DNA of 64,000 nucleotides, from NCBI RefSeq assembly GCF_021513195.1, contig NZ_CP090974.1, positions 694,001 to 758,000 of the forward strand, written 5' to 3'. How positions within the stretch are numbered: the first letter of the stretch is position 1; every line of letters begins with the position of its first letter. This DNA is from Shewanella sp. OMA3-2 (GTDB taxonomy: Bacteria > Pseudomonadota > Gammaproteobacteria > Enterobacterales > Shewanellaceae). Made by a program: the position numbers and the translations under genes. Of this stretch, positions 35,896-47,134 are shown piece after piece. The notes under the pieces are model-generated. The model saw only the letters and a list, made by a program, of their open reading frames with translations. It was not told the origin of the DNA and searched no databases.

Positions 35896-37421
35896 TGTTA
35901 CTTAAAGATTTACTCGCGCCCTGGTTTCATTATGCCAGGGCTGAATCGTTTTATGGCTTAACGTTAGACAGTCGGCAGATAGATGCGGGTAAAGTGTTTG
36001 TTGCCCTGCCAGGGTATAAAGTAGATGGTCGAAAATACATTAACGCCGCGATTGAAAACGGTGCAATAGCGGTACTTGCGCACACTGACGATTCCGCTCA
36101 GCATGAACAAGTCGAGTTGATTAATAGCGTTCCTGTTATTTATTTCTGCCAACTTACCAGACAGATTTCTGCTGTGGCGGCTCAATACTATACCGTTTCC
36201 AACAAGCTTAAAGTGATAGGCATTACTGGCACGAATGGTAAAACCTCAGTCAGTCAAATCATTGCTCAACTAGTCACTTTATTAGGTAAAAAGGCCGCTG
36301 TGATGGGCACATTAGGCAATGGCTTATGGGGTGATCTTGCTGACAGTGGCAATACTACTGCTGATGCGATTACCGTGATGCAGCAATTAGCTGATTTTGA
36401 ACGGCAAGGTGCGAATGTATGCGCCATGGAAGTCTCAAGCCATGGTTTAGTGCAAGGGCGGATTGAAGCCGTGCCATTTAACACTGCCATTTTTACCAAT
36501 TTAAGTCGAGATCATCTTGATTATCATGGTGATATGGACGCCTATTCCGCTGCTAAAAAACGCTTATTTCAATTTGCATCATTATCTAATGGTCTGATTA
36601 ACTTAGACGATCCTGTTGGTCAACAATGGTTAAGTGAATTACAACAGAAAGCATTAACCCCTACTGATTTGTTCAACCGCAACGCCAGCAAACTGCAGTT
36701 ACACTCCTTTAGTTTAACGAATATCAAAGCTGATTTTTACTGCCAAGACACGGTATTTGATGACCAAGGTGTTAGCGCAACATTGGTTTATCCTTCAACC
36801 AATGGCGACGATAAACGGAATGCAACATTAATATCACCGCTACTTGGGCATTTTAATCTGTCTAATGTATTAGCCGCTATTTCTGCTTTATCGTTACAAG
36901 GTATTGAAATAGGCGAGATACTTAACGTATTACCGCATATTAAACCGGTAGCGGGGCGCATGGAACGTTTTGCTGGTCAGAATAAAGCCACATTAGTGGT
37001 CGATTACGCCCACACTCCTGATGCTATAGAGCAGGCATTAAAAGCGCTGCGAGTGCATTGTGCTGGCCAACTATGGTGTGTTTTTGGTTGTGGTGGCGAC
37101 CGCGATAAAGGTAAACGTCCTCTAATGGCCAAGGCCGCAGAGCAATTCGCTGATCGCGTTATGGTGACCAGTGATAATACCCGCAGTGAAAACCCACAAG
37201 ATATTATTGATGATGTATTTGCGGGCTTAACAGCACCGCAAAATGCATTATCTGAGGTTGACCGTATTAGTGCGATTAAGTGGGTTGTGGCGCAGGCTAA
37301 ACCGAACGATATTATCCTGCTGGCTGGAAAAGGCCATGAGACTTATCAAGAAGTGGCTGGCAAACGAGTCGATTATGATGAGCGTGCACTTGCCGCGATG
37401 TTAATGGAGACGTCAGTATGA
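35892..37421 (+). CDS. murE: UDP-MurNAc-L-Ala-D-Glu:meso-DAP ligase MurE
   Basis: This 509-residue ATP-dependent ligase adds meso-diaminopimelate to the peptidoglycan precursor. Motifs: [17 protein letters not shown] (UDP site), [14 protein letters not shown] (P-loop, about 114-127), [14 protein letters not shown] (with carbamate-lysine region), DYAHTPDAI, and GKGHETYQ. The motif that selects diaminopimelate, DNPR in E. coli, here reads D428-N-T-R431 (DNTRSENP); Asp, Asn and Arg are kept and Pro is replaced by Thr. It overlaps both ftsI and murF. Confidence 0.95.
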   Translation: MMLLKDLLAPWFHYARAESFYGLTLDSRQIDAGKVFVALPGYKVDGRKYINAAIENGAIAVLAHTDDSAQHEQVELINSVPVIYFCQLTRQISAVAAQYYTVSNKLKVIGITGTNGKTSVSQIIAQLVTLLGKKAAVMGTLGNGLWGDLADSGNTTADAITVMQQLADFERQGANVCAMEVSSHGLVQGRIEAVPFNTAIFTNLSRDHLDYHGDMDAYSAAKKRLFQFASLSNGLINLDDPVGQQWLSELQQKALTPTDLFNRNASKLQLHSFSLTNIKADFYCQDTVFDDQGVSATLVYPSTNGDDKRNATLISPLLGHFNLSNVLAAISALSLQGIEIGEILNVLPHIKPVAGRMERFAGQNKATLVVDYAHTPDAIEQALKALRVHCAGQLWCVFGCGGDRDKGKRPLMAKAAEQFADRVMVTSDNTRSENPQDIIDDVFAGLTAPQNALSEVDRISAIKWVVAQAKPNDIILLAGKGHETYQEVAGKRVDYDERALAAMLMETSV

Positions 37422-38791
37422 TCTCACTTTCATTACAGCAACTGGCCACAGCGTTAAATGGTCAACTAGTGGGAGAAGATACCACGATCAAGGCTGTCAG
37501 TACTGACAGTCGAAAATGTGATCATGACAGTCTATTTATCGCCTTAAAAGGTGAGCGTTTTGACGCCCATGAGTTTGCTGCTAAGGCGGTAGATAATGGC
37601 GCCAAAGCATTATTGGTTGAACGTAAGTTACCGCTTAATGTGCCTCAAGTTGTGGTTGGTAATACTCATACAGCTTTGGGGCTGCTAGGTCAATTAGTGC
37701 GCCAGCAAGTGGCACCTATAGCTGTGGCGTTAACCGGCTCAAACGGTAAAACCAGTGTTAAAGAAATGGTGGCAACCATTTTATCTCAGCAATTTCAGGT
37801 GTTGTTCACCGCAGGTAATTTTAATAACGATATTGGTGTGCCACTGACTCTGCTGCGATTATCAGCAGGTGATCAATATGGTGTATTTGAATTAGGTGCA
37901 AACCATCAGGGTGAGATTAACTACACCAGTAGCTTAGTTAAGCCGCAAGTGGCTTTGGTCAACAATATTGGCAGTGCGCATCTTGAGGGGTTTGGTTCAG
38001 TTGAAGGCATTGCACAGGCTAAATCTGAAATATTTAACCATTTAGTTCCAGACGGCACCGCAGTGATTAATGCTGATGATGAGTTTGCTGAGTTTATGGC
38101 AACCAAAGCAGCCGCGTTTAAACAACTGCGCTTTTCACGTGAGTCAGATGTTATTGCTGATGTGCGAGCGACCAGCTTAGTTGCCAATGCCCAAGGTTGT
38201 TATTACTTTTCACTCGAATATGCCTCGCAAACAGTTGAAGTGCAATTGCCATTGACGGGTATCCATCAAGTGAGCAATGCGTTGGCTTCAGCATCTATAT
38301 GTCTAGCCCTAGGGCTAGATTTATCTATGGTGGCCTCTGGGCTAAGTTTATTGCAACCAGTGAAAGGGCGCATGATGCCTAAAGCACTAGGGCGCTTTCT
38401 GGTGGTTGATGACAGCTACAATGCTAACCCTAGTTCAGTGAGTGCTGCGATTAATTGGTTGCAACAACGTCAACATTATCGTTGTTTAGTGCTGGGAGAT
38501 TTAGGCGAATTAGGCGACAATGCCGCCCCTTTGCACGAACAGCTCGGTCAACAGGCTAAAATGGCCAATATTGACGCGCTATATTGTTGTGGCAGTTTAT
38601 CTGCACACGCGAGTCGTGCTTTTGGTAGTCAACATTTTCAAGATGTAAATGAATTAGCTCAGATGTTAATAGCACAATTAAATCAGTTGCCAGGTGAGGC
38701 GACAATATTAGTCAAAGGTTCTCGAAGCGCAGCGATGGAACGTGTGGTCGATTTATTAGTAGATGCCTTCGGGCGCGGGGAGTTAGTGTAG
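37418..38791 (+). CDS. murF: UDP-MurNAc-tripeptide:D-Ala-D-Ala ligase MurF
   Basis: This 457-residue ligase completes the pentapeptide precursor by adding D-Ala-D-Ala with ATP. Motifs: [18 protein letters not shown] (N-terminal UDP-binding), [14 protein letters not shown] (P-loop, about 106-119), [24 protein letters not shown], and [11 protein letters not shown]. The length is standard (E. coli 452). Its start overlaps murE (ATGA) and its stop directly abuts the mraY start (TAGATG). Confidence 0.96.
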   Translation: MISLSLQQLATALNGQLVGEDTTIKAVSTDSRKCDHDSLFIALKGERFDAHEFAAKAVDNGAKALLVERKLPLNVPQVVVGNTHTALGLLGQLVRQQVAPIAVALTGSNGKTSVKEMVATILSQQFQVLFTAGNFNNDIGVPLTLLRLSAGDQYGVFELGANHQGEINYTSSLVKPQVALVNNIGSAHLEGFGSVEGIAQAKSEIFNHLVPDGTAVINADDEFAEFMATKAAAFKQLRFSRESDVIADVRATSLVANAQGCYYFSLEYASQTVEVQLPLTGIHQVSNALASASICLALGLDLSMVASGLSLLQPVKGRMMPKALGRFLVVDDSYNANPSSVSAAINWLQQRQHYRCLVLGDLGELGDNAAPLHEQLGQQAKMANIDALYCCGSLSAHASRAFGSQHFQDVNELAQMLIAQLNQLPGEATILVKGSRSAAMERVVDLLVDAFGRGELV

Positions 38792-39873
38792 ATGCTGGTT
38801 TATCTGGCCGAGTATTTAACCCAGTTTTACAGTGGGTTTAACGTTTTTTCTTATGTGACTTTCAGAGCCATTTTAGGGCTGTTGACCGCATTAGTGTTTA
38901 GTTTGTGGTGGGGACCTAAACTGATTGAACGTTTGCAGTTATTGCAAATTGGTCAAGTTGTGCGTAATGACGGCCCAGAATCACACTTTAGTAAGCGTGG
39001 CACCCCGACTATGGGCGGATTACTGATCCTTGCGGGTATTTTTATCAGCGTATTGCTTTGGGGTGATCTCTCCAGTCGATATGTGTTGGTGATGTTGTTC
39101 GTGTTAGGTGCTTTTGGCGCGATAGGCTTTCTTGATGACTATTTAAAAGTGGTTAAGAAAAACTCTAAAGGGCTTATTGCCCGCTGGAAATATGCTTCGC
39201 AGTCTATAGCCGCGTTAGTGGTAGCATTTTATTTGTATAGCTCAGCGACAATACCGGTGAGACTCAACTAGTCGTGCCCTTTTTTAAAGATGTCATGCCA
39301 CAACTTGGGGTACTGTTTATCTTTTTAACGTACTTCACCATTGTTGGAGCCAGTAATGCGGTTAATTTAACCGATGGTTTGGATGGTTTAGCGATTATGC
39401 CTACTGTGATGGTTGCTGGAGCGTTTGCGCTGGTTGCTTATCTGTCAGGTCATGCCCAATTTGCTAATTATTTGCATATTCCGCATTTGCCAGAAGCGGG
39501 CGAACTGGTGATTGTGTGTACAGCAATTGTCGGGGCTGGTTTAGGTTTTTTATGGTTTAACACCTATCCTGCACAAGTGTTCATGGGCGATGTAGGCTCA
39601 CTGGCACTCGGTGCTGCGCTAGGGACAATTGCAGTATTGGTTCGCCAAGAGATTTTACTGATCATCATGGGTGGCGTATTTGTGATGGAAACTGTTTCAG
39701 TGATTTTACAGGTGGGTTCTTACAAGCTTCGCGGCCAACGTATTTTCCGCATGGCGCCTATTCACCACCATTATGAATTAAAAGGCTGGCCAGAGCCGCG
39801 GGTTATTGTGCGCTTTTGGATTATTTCCTTATTCCTTGTATTACTAGGTCTTGCGACCTTGAAGTTAAGGTAA
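38792..39873 (+). CDS. mraY: Phospho-MurNAc-pentapeptide transferase MraY, one frameshift
   Basis: This integral membrane enzyme makes lipid I by transferring phospho-MurNAc-pentapeptide to undecaprenyl phosphate. The first frame carries the N-terminal motifs ([21 protein letters not shown] with catalytic Asp pair, NSKGL). It breaks at about 39256-39257, where ATACCGGTGAG should be ATACCGGGTGAG. The second frame continues with [35 protein letters not shown] and [13 protein letters not shown]. Restoring one G gives a normal protein of about 360 residues. The gene is essential, so the frameshift is most likely a sequence error. Confidence 0.92.
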
Positions 39874-39879
39874 AATATT

Positions 39880-41197
39880 ATGCACTCCAATTATACGCAC
39901 ATCGTTTTAGGACTGGGAGCCACTGGGTTGTCGGTCGTGCGTTATTTAGTTTCCCAGGGAATTAAACCTTTGGTGATGGATAGCCGTCGCCGTCCCCTGG
40001 CGAAGATGTACTTGCAAAAGAGTTTACTGATATTGAATTGATTGCGGGTGGGTTTGATTGCCGATATTTGGTTCAAGCCAGTCAATTGATAATTAGCCCT
40101 GGTATCTCAATTGAAACACCTGAGATTAGAGCGGCCCGTGATATGGGAATTGAAGTTATTGGTGATATCGAGCTATTTGCTCGAGCCATTGCTGATAGAA
40201 AACCATGCGTGATTGGTATTACTGGGTCAAATGGTAAGTCTACCGTGACAACCTTAGTGCACGATATCTTAGCCGCGGCAGGAAAAAAGTCGCTATGGGC
40301 GGTAACATTGGTATCCCAGCGTTAGATTTGTTAGCGCAAGATGTTGAATATTACGTCTTGGAGTTATCCAGTTTTCAGCTTGAAACGACCTTTTCATTGA
40401 ACTGTATTGCAGCGACTTGTCTCAATATCAGCGAAGATCATATGGATCGCTATTGCAGCATTTCCAGTTATCGGGAAGCTAAATTGAACTTATATCCACA
40501 AAGTAAATTTGTGATGTATAACCGTGATGATGAGCTGACTTTTCCATTTGAACCCATGAACCAAAATACATTTGGTTTAGGCGTGCCTGAAGCTGATGAA
40601 TGGGGATTAAGTGACGGAAAAATCTTTCACGGCGATAGCGAAATAATGAATTTAAATGATGTCACTTTAATTGGCTCGCATAACCACGCTAATTTACTGG
40701 CCGCGATGGCATTGGTTGATGCCTGTTCAGTAGATAAAGCATTTGCTATTCAAGTTGCCAGTAGCTTTAAAGGCCTAAGTCACCGTTGTGAGCTTGTGGC
40801 GGTTGTAGACGGTGTGACTTATATCAATGACTCTAAAGCTACCAATGTCGGCGCAACCGTTGCTGCACTGCAAGGATTAAATACCCATTTAGGTGAAGTG
40901 TTTTTAATCGCAGGTGGAGATGGTAAAGGCGCTGACTTTAAACCCTTAATTCCAGCATTAGAGCATGTTGCCAAGGTAATTACCCTTGGTAAAGACGGCG
41001 CAAAAATTGCCAAATTAAAAAGTAACAGTATTAGCGTCGCCACCATGAAAGAAGCGGTTGATGCCGCAGCGCAACTAGCCTTTTCAGGTGACATTGTCTT
41101 GTTGTCACCTGCATGCGCCAGTTTAGATATGTATCGCAACTTTATGGCACGTGGCGATGATTTTAAGCAATGTGTGGAACAACTTGATGGCCAGTAA
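39880..41197 (+). CDS. murD: UDP-MurNAc-L-Ala:D-Glu ligase MurD, two frameshifts
   Basis: This cytoplasmic ligase adds D-glutamate to UDP-MurNAc-L-Ala. It starts at the ATG at 39880 (MHSNYTHIVLGLGATGLSVV). The frame breaks near 39994-39997, where CGTCCCCTGG needs one more C to read RRPPGED, and again at 40283-40288, where a run of six A needs a seventh to read GKKVAMGGNIGIP. Between and after are SPGISIETPE, GITGSNGKSTVTTL (P-loop), NISEDHMDRY, NDSKATNVGAT and LLSPACASLDM. With both bases restored the length is about 440 residues, as expected. The gene is essential, so both breaks are probably artefacts. Confidence 0.92.
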
Positions 41198-42401
41198 TGA
41201 GCAGCAATTAAGCTTATTCAAACAAGGTCTGAAAGGAATTTGGCCATCATTGCTTGATGATAATAACGCTGGAGTGGAGCTTTACGATCGCACATTTTTA
41301 GCGGCCATCATTGGCTTGATGTGTTTCGGCTTTGTGATGGTAATGTCGGCTTCTATGCCTGAGGCCGAGAAGTTAACCGGTAACCCGTTTCACTTTATAT
41401 ACCGACATATATTTTATCTTATTGGCTGTATTGTCATTGCCTTTGCTGTGTTGAAAGTTGAGGTGAGTCACTGGGAAAAAAATAGTGGCATGCTGATGAT
41501 AGGCGTGTTGATCATGTTATTTGCTGTATTAGTGGTGGGTACATCGGTCAATGGTGCCAGACGTTGGTTGGCTATTGGACCTGTGCGCATTCAGGTAGCT
41601 GAACTGGCAAAGTTTGTTTTTATTGTTTATATGGCGGGTTACTTGGTTCGTCGACATGGCGAGTTAAGAGAAAACCGTAAAGGCTTTTACAAACCTATCG
41701 GTGTTTATGTGTTATTTGCGGTGTTAATCCTACTGCAACCCGACTTAGGGACTGTAGTGGTATTATTCGTTTGTACCGTCAGTTTATTATTTTTGGCCGG
41801 AGCTCGAATCACTGATTTTATGGTGTTGGTATTATTAGGAATAGCCACTTTTGTGTTATTGGTGCTATTTGAACCTTACCGAATGCGACGGGTAACCTCT
41901 TTTATGGATCCATGGGAAGACCCGTTTGGCAGTGGTTATCAGTTAACTCAATCGTTAATGGCTTATGGTCGGGGTGATTGGTTTGGTCAAGGGTTAGGCA
42001 ATAGTATTCAAAAGTTAGCTTACTTACCTGAGGCTCACACTGACTTTATTTTTGCTGTCATTGGTGAAGAACTTGGATTTATGGGCATTATTGCCGTGCT
42101 ATTAGTGATGTTTTTTATTGCACTGCGCGCCATTAGATTGGGTAATCTATGTTTACAAATGCAACGGCCATTTGAAAGCTATGTCGCTTATGGTGTCGGT
42201 ATTTGGATTTGTTTTCAAACCGTGGTTAATGTCGGCGCAAGTATCGGTATGTTGCCAACAAAAGGGCTAACATTACCCTTTATTAGTTATGGTGGTAGTA
42301 GCTTGTGGGTCATGACGGCCGCGGTAATGTTGTTAGTCAGAATTGATCATGAAAGGCGTGTCAGTTTAATTCAAGCAGTACAAGGGAGGGCTAAACAATG
42401 A
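41187..42401 (+). CDS. ftsW: Septal peptidoglycan glycosyltransferase FtsW
   Basis: This 404-residue SEDS-family polymerase acts with FtsI at the division septum. I chose the ATG at 41187 (MASNEQQLS), overlapping the end of murD by 11 bases and preceded by GGAA; an upstream in-frame ATG at 41151 would overlap more. About ten membrane helices are visible. SEDS motifs: NGARRWLAIG (about 120-129), LLQPDLGTVVVLF with the catalytic Asp, and SLMAYGRGDWFGQGLGNS, EAHTDFIFAVIGEELG and GLTLPFISYGGSS. It overlaps murG by 4 bases (ATGA). Confidence 0.95.
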   Translation: MASNEQQLSLFKQGLKGIWPSLLDDNNAGVELYDRTFLAAIIGLMCFGFVMVMSASMPEAEKLTGNPFHFIYRHIFYLIGCIVIAFAVLKVEVSHWEKNSGMLMIGVLIMLFAVLVVGTSVNGARRWLAIGPVRIQVAELAKFVFIVYMAGYLVRRHGELRENRKGFYKPIGVYVLFAVLILLQPDLGTVVVLFVCTVSLLFLAGARITDFMVLVLLGIATFVLLVLFEPYRMRRVTSFMDPWEDPFGSGYQLTQSLMAYGRGDWFGQGLGNSIQKLAYLPEAHTDFIFAVIGEELGFMGIIAVLLVMFFIALRAIRLGNLCLQMQRPFESYVAYGVGIWICFQTVVNVGASIGMLPTKGLTLPFISYGGSSLWVMTAAVMLLVRIDHERRVSLIQAVQGRAKQ

Positions 42402-43525
42402 CAGATGAAAATACCAATAACAGTGCAGTTGCTTATAGCCACTCTCCAAGATTATTAGTCATGGCTGGCGGTACCGGCGGTCATGTTTTTCCGGCATTAG
42501 CCGTTGCTAAACATTTAGCTGCCAGTGGCTGGCAAGTACGTTGGTTAGGTACTGCAGACCGTATGGAAGCGCGCTTAGTGCCACAACATGGTTTTGATAT
42601 TGAGTTTATTGATATTAAAGGCGTACGTGGCAACGGCCTGCTGTGTAAATTAGCGGCACCGTTTAAAGTGGTGCGCGCTATTATTCAATCCAAAGCCGTT
42701 ATAGACGATTTTAAGCCAAATGTGGTGTTGGGCATGGGTGGATTTGCCAGTGGGCCTGGTGGTGTGGCAGCTAAGTTAGCTGGCGTTCCAATTGTATTGC
42801 ATGAACAAAATGCCATTCCAGGTCTGACAAATAAATTACTGTCAAAAATTGCCAGCAAGGTTTTATGTGCTTTTAACAACACGTTTTCGAGTGATATTAA
42901 AAATGTTGAAGTGGTAGGTAATCCAATCAGACAAGAGTTAGTGTCATTGGGCGCACTAGACAAACCGCTTAATGAGGATGCCCTAAAAGTATTGGTCGTA
43001 GGGGGAAGTTTAGGTGCCAAGGCTCTTAATGAAACCTTACCAGATGCGGTTGCTCTGTTAGCTACACAACACTCAATAACAGTTTGGCATCAAGTGGGTA
43101 AAAATAACTTAGATGCTGTTAAAGCGGCATATCAGCAATTAAACCAGCTTGATAAAGTGAATGTGGCTGAATTTATTGATGATATGGAAGCCGCATACCG
43201 TTGGGCGGATGTGGTAGTGTGCCGCTCAGGGGCATTAACGGTATCTGAATTAGCCGCTGTAGGTTTACCAAGTATATTAGTGCCTTATCCACATGCAGTT
43301 GATGATCATCAAACTAGAAACGCAGCTGTGTTAGTGGATGCACATGCGGGATTTTTAGTACCGCAAACAGAATTGAATGCAAAATTGCTTGCTGAAAAAT
43401 TGCAGCTATTTGCCAGTGATAGACAAGTATTGCTCCAAATGGGGCTAAAAGCACGGGGCGTAGCCGTGTTAGATGCCACTCAAAGAGTTGCAGCTATATG
43501 CGCCGCGGTAGCGAAAAAGGGTTGA
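42398..43525 (+). CDS. murG: UDP-GlcNAc:lipid I N-acetylglucosaminyltransferase MurG
   Basis: This 375-residue GT28 enzyme converts lipid I to lipid II at the inner face of the membrane. Motifs: [16 protein letters not shown] (G-loop 1, about 18-33), [14 protein letters not shown] (G-loop 2), [25 protein letters not shown] (G-loop 3) and [15 protein letters not shown] in the UDP-sugar site. It has about 15 extra N-terminal residues compared with E. coli MurG (355). One base separates it from murC. Confidence 0.96.
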   Translation: MTDENTNNSAVAYSHSPRLLVMAGGTGGHVFPALAVAKHLAASGWQVRWLGTADRMEARLVPQHGFDIEFIDIKGVRGNGLLCKLAAPFKVVRAIIQSKAVIDDFKPNVVLGMGGFASGPGGVAAKLAGVPIVLHEQNAIPGLTNKLLSKIASKVLCAFNNTFSSDIKNVEVVGNPIRQELVSLGALDKPLNEDALKVLVVGGSLGAKALNETLPDAVALLATQHSITVWHQVGKNNLDAVKAAYQQLNQLDKVNVAEFIDDMEAAYRWADVVVCRSGALTVSELAAVGLPSILVPYPHAVDDHQTRNAAVLVDAHAGFLVPQTELNAKLLAEKLQLFASDRQVLLQMGLKARGVAVLDATQRVAAICAAVAKKG

Positions 43526-43526
43526 A

Positions 43527-44972
43527 ATGACAAAGACAGAAAAGTACGCACAGCTTCGTAGCATGATCCCCGAAATGAGACGGGTCAAGCGGATTCATTT
43601 TGTTGGCATCGGTGGTGCTGGCATGGGTGGTATTGCTGAAGTGTTAGTCAATGAAGGCTATCAAATTAGTGGCTCAGACATTGCTGTAAATAATGTTACT
43701 GAACGTTTGGCACGTTTAGGGGCAAAAATTCTTATTGGTCATCAGGCTAACAATGTTGTTGATGTTGATGTTGTTGTTGTTTCCACGGCAATTGATAAGC
43801 AGAACCCTGAGATTCTAGCCGCACAGGAAAATCGCACCCCAATCGTACGTCGTGCTGAAATGTTAGCAGAATTGATGCGTTATCGTCATGGTGTAGCCAT
43901 TGCCGGTACTCATGGCAAAACCACAACCACTAGCTTAATTGCCAGTGTTTATGGTGAAGCGCAACGCGATCCTACCTTTGTTATTGGCGGTTTGTTAAAC
44001 AGTGCTGGTACCAATGCACGTTTAGGCACAAGCCGATATTTGATTGCTGAAGCAGATGAAAGTGACGCCAGCTTCTTGCATTTGCAGCCAATGGTCAGTG
44101 TTGTTACCAACATTGAAGCTGATCATATGGACACCTATGGTGGCGACTTTGAAGTCCTGAAAACTACATTTGTGGATTTTTTACATAACTTACCATTTTA
44201 CGGTGTCGCCGTAATGTGTATTGATGACCTGGTAATTCAAGAGATTTTACCGCGAGTTGGCCGTCAAATTGTGACCTATGGTTTTAGTGAAGATGCCGAT
44301 GTAAGGGCGAGTAACTTTGTTCAGCAAGGGCATCAATCACGCTTTACCGCGCACAGAAAAGACCGACCCGATTTAGATATAGTATTGAACTTACCTGGAG
44401 CACATAATGTGCTCAACTCTTTAGCTGCTATCGCAGTGGCCAGTGAAGATGAGATAGATGATGCTTCTATTGTGAAAGCATTAGCAGGGTTTGAAGGCAT
44501 TGGACGTCGATTCCAGCACTTAGGTGAGTTTGATACTCCCAATGGTAAGGTCATGTTAGTAGATGACTATGGTCATCATCCAAGTGAAGTACTTGCCACC
44601 ATTAAAGCTGCACGTGCAGGTTGGCCTGATAAACGGTTAGTGATGGCTTACCAGCCACATCGTTATAGTCGTACACGCGATCTATACGAAGACTTTGTAG
44701 AGGTATTATCGCAAGTCGATTGTTTACTTTTACTTGATGTATACGCCGCGGGCGAGAACCCGATACCAGGTGCAGATGGCCGAGCATTATGTCGTTCAAT
44801 TCGCGTGCGTGGTCAGGTTGACCCAATATTTATTTCAGGCCCAGATCAACTTGCAAGTGTATTACCTGATGTATTGCAAGACGGTGATTTATTGTTAACA
44901 CAAGGTGCCGGTAATATTGGTGCGTTATCGCGTGAGTTAGCAAGTAGTGAACTGGGATTTAAACCAGCATAA
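43527..44972 (+). CDS. murC: UDP-MurNAc:L-alanine ligase MurC
   Basis: This 481-residue ligase starts the peptide stem of peptidoglycan. Motifs: [17 protein letters not shown] (nucleotide-sugar site, about 24-40), [20 protein letters not shown] (P-loop, about 129-140), [33 protein letters not shown] and [12 protein letters not shown]. The length is standard (E. coli 491). The next gene is ftsQ after 133 bp; ddlB, which sits here in E. coli, is absent. Confidence 0.97.
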   Translation: MTKTEKYAQLRSMIPEMRRVKRIHFVGIGGAGMGGIAEVLVNEGYQISGSDIAVNNVTERLARLGAKILIGHQANNVVDVDVVVVSTAIDKQNPEILAAQENRTPIVRRAEMLAELMRYRHGVAIAGTHGKTTTTSLIASVYGEAQRDPTFVIGGLLNSAGTNARLGTSRYLIAEADESDASFLHLQPMVSVVTNIEADHMDTYGGDFEVLKTTFVDFLHNLPFYGVAVMCIDDLVIQEILPRVGRQIVTYGFSEDADVRASNFVQQGHQSRFTAHRKDRPDLDIVLNLPGAHNVLNSLAAIAVASEDEIDDASIVKALAGFEGIGRRFQHLGEFDTPNGKVMLVDDYGHHPSEVLATIKAARAGWPDKRLVMAYQPHRYSRTRDLYEDFVEVLSQVDCLLLLDVYAAGENPIPGADGRALCRSIRVRGQVDPIFISGPDQLASVLPDVLQDGDLLLTQGAGNIGALSRELASSELGFKPA

Positions 44973-45105
44973 TGTTAAAAATAAAATCGAGCGGTTTTTG
45001 TACAGTTATGCAGTTGAAAAATCGCGCTTTTATACAGTCATTAAGCACTATATAATAGCCGGTTTTTTGCATGATCGTATCAGCAGTTTTCGGGAGTGAT
45101 TATCG

Positions 45106-45876
45106 GTGTCATGGAGCAAGAAAGGACGCCAGTTAAAACAAAAGCTAAAACACGTTAATTGGTATTTGTATTTTGGTTTGATGTTTTTGCTCAGTGTGTT
45201 GACAACAATTACATGGAGTGGCATGAAGCTTCATGAGTTACTTAATGATGCTGACGCCCTTCCGATAGAAGCTATTGCTATTAAAGGTGAGCGCCGTTAT
45301 ACCTCGGACGAAGAAATCAAGGTGGCGTTGCAGTCAATGATGAAGAGTAGTTTTTTTAACGCTGACGTATTAGATATACAGCGGGCATTAGAAAGCCTAC
45401 CTTGGGTTTATCATGCGTCAGTTAGACGCGAGTGGCCTGCAAAATTTAAGGTGAACTTACAAGAGCAACAAGCTGTAGCACACTGGAATGGTGATGCTTG
45501 GCTAAATGTTAACGGTGAAGTGTTTAATGCTTTGGCTGAATTAGATTTAGTTAATTTACCTATGTTGTCAGGCCCTGATGATATGGCTGAAGAAGTACTT
45601 ATAAGCTTTAGGCAATTAGATGAATTACTTCAAATAAATGGATTTAAATTAGCCAGCTTGCGATTAAGCCCACGCCATGCATGGCAAGCTGAATTGGCTA
45701 ATGGTATACAAATAGAGCTAGGGCGTGAGGATAAAATGTCTCGAATACAGCGTTTTATCAATGTCTACCCGACACTAGTGCAAAGTGAAAGACCCGTCGC
45801 CAGAGTGGATTTACGTTATGACACAGGTTTTGCTGTGGGCTGGGATGAGACCAATAAGAGAACTGAGAATAAATGA
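45106..45876 (+). CDS. ftsQ: Cell division protein FtsQ
   Basis: This 256-residue bitopic protein starts at GTG (45106) after GGGAG. It has a positively charged cytoplasmic N-terminus, a transmembrane helix (about 20-38), a POTRA domain (about 50-120: PIEAIAIKGERRYTSDEEI and ESLPWVYHASVRREWP) and a beta domain ending VDLRYDTGFAVGW. FtsQ brings FtsL and FtsB to the septum. It overlaps ftsA by 4 bases (ATGA). The 133-bp gap upstream may hold an internal promoter. Confidence 0.93.
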   Translation: MSWSKKGRQLKQKLKHVNWYLYFGLMFLLSVLTTITWSGMKLHELLNDADALPIEAIAIKGERRYTSDEEIKVALQSMMKSSFFNADVLDIQRALESLPWVYHASVRREWPAKFKVNLQEQQAVAHWNGDAWLNVNGEVFNALAELDLVNLPMLSGPDDMAEEVLISFRQLDELLQINGFKLASLRLSPRHAWQAELANGIQIELGREDKMSRIQRFINVYPTLVQSERPVARVDLRYDTGFAVGWDETNKRTENK

Positions 45877-47108
45877 CCAAAAATCAGGAAAGAAACCTTA
45901 TCGTAGGGTTAGATATCGGAACATCAAAGGTCGCCGTCATAATAGGTGAAGTACTGCCTGACGGTGAAATTAGTGTTATTGGTTTAGGTAATCATCCTTC
46001 TCGTGGCATGGACAAAGGTGGCGTGAATGATCTCGACTCAATCGTACGCAGTGTGCAAAGGGCATTAGATCAAGCTGAACTTATGGCTGATTGCCAAGTG
46101 TCTTCTGTTTATTTAAGCATTTCAGGTAAGCATATCGCGTGTCAGAATGAAAACGGCATGGTGTCGATTAACGACGAAGAAGTCACTCAAGAAGATGTTG
46201 ATAATGTGATTCATACAGCGCGTTCAGTTAAAATACCGACCGAACGTCGTATTTTGCATGTGTTGCCACAGGAATATTCAATTGACGTGCAAGACGGCAT
46301 AAAAAGTCCAATAGGCATGTCGGGTATGCGTATGGAAGCCAAGGCGCATATTGTGACTTGTGCAAATGACATGGCTAAAAATATTACTAAAAGTGTCGAA
46401 CGTTGTGGCCTGAAAGTAGATGATTTAGTGTTCTCAGGCATAGCCTCTGCAGATTCAGTATTAACCAATGACGAGAAAGACCTTGGTGTGTGTATTGTCG
46501 ATATTGGCGGTGGCACAACAGATATAGCAGTTTATACCAATGGCGCATTACGTCATTGCGCCGTAGTGCCGGTAGCGGGTAACCAAGTGACCAGTGATAT
46601 TGCTAAAATATTTCGCACACCGTTAACCCATGCAGAACAAATTAAAGTGCAGTTTGCCAGTGCAAGAAGCTCAATGGTAAGCCGTGAAGACAGTATTGAG
46701 GTTCCGTCAGTAGGAGGAAGACCTTCGCGTAGTATGTCACGTCATACTCTGGCTGAAGTTGTCGAACCAAGATACCAAGAATTATTCGAGTTAGTACTGA
46801 AGCAATTACAAGATAGCGGTTTAGAAGACCAAATTGCCGCAGGCATAGTACTAACCGGTGGAACATCTTCCATAACAGGCGTGGTAGACATTGCCGAAGC
46901 GACATTCGGTATGCCGGTGCGAGTCGCCTCGCCACTGCCAGTTAAAGGATTATATGAATACGTGGACCAACCAATTTACTCAACAGGGATAGGGTTGCTT
47001 CACTATGGGGCAAGAAGGCTTATCGAACGTCAGTTCGAACGTCCTGAACGCCAAGGGGTAACTAGCTTTTTAAATCGGGTAAAAAGCTGGTTTAAGGGTG
47101 AATTTTAA
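45873..47108 (+). CDS. ftsA: Cell division protein FtsA
   Basis: This 411-residue actin-like ATPase tethers FtsZ filaments to the membrane. Motifs: [17 protein letters not shown] (phosphate 1, about 9-25), the 1C domain, [13 protein letters not shown] (phosphate 2, about 209-221), and [12 protein letters not shown] (adenosine). The C-terminal amphipathic membrane helix is visible as [14 protein letters not shown]. The length fits the family (E. coli 420). It overlaps ftsQ and lies 26 bp before ftsZ. Confidence 0.96.
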   Translation: MTKNQERNLIVGLDIGTSKVAVIIGEVLPDGEISVIGLGNHPSRGMDKGGVNDLDSIVRSVQRALDQAELMADCQVSSVYLSISGKHIACQNENGMVSINDEEVTQEDVDNVIHTARSVKIPTERRILHVLPQEYSIDVQDGIKSPIGMSGMRMEAKAHIVTCANDMAKNITKSVERCGLKVDDLVFSGIASADSVLTNDEKDLGVCIVDIGGGTTDIAVYTNGALRHCAVVPVAGNQVTSDIAKIFRTPLTHAEQIKVQFASARSSMVSREDSIEVPSVGGRPSRSMSRHTLAEVVEPRYQELFELVLKQLQDSGLEDQIAAGIVLTGGTSSITGVVDIAEATFGMPVRVASPLPVKGLYEYVDQPIYSTGIGLLHYGARRLIERQFERPERQGVTSFLNRVKSWFKGEF

Positions 47109-47134
47109 ATAACGCAGACAAACGGGATCAGACA

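Noticed and set aside
44973..45105. A missing or broken ddlB between murC and ftsQ
   Set aside because: The gap is only 133 bp and contains no remnant. The absence of ddlB from this cluster is usual for this kind of organism as far as I know.
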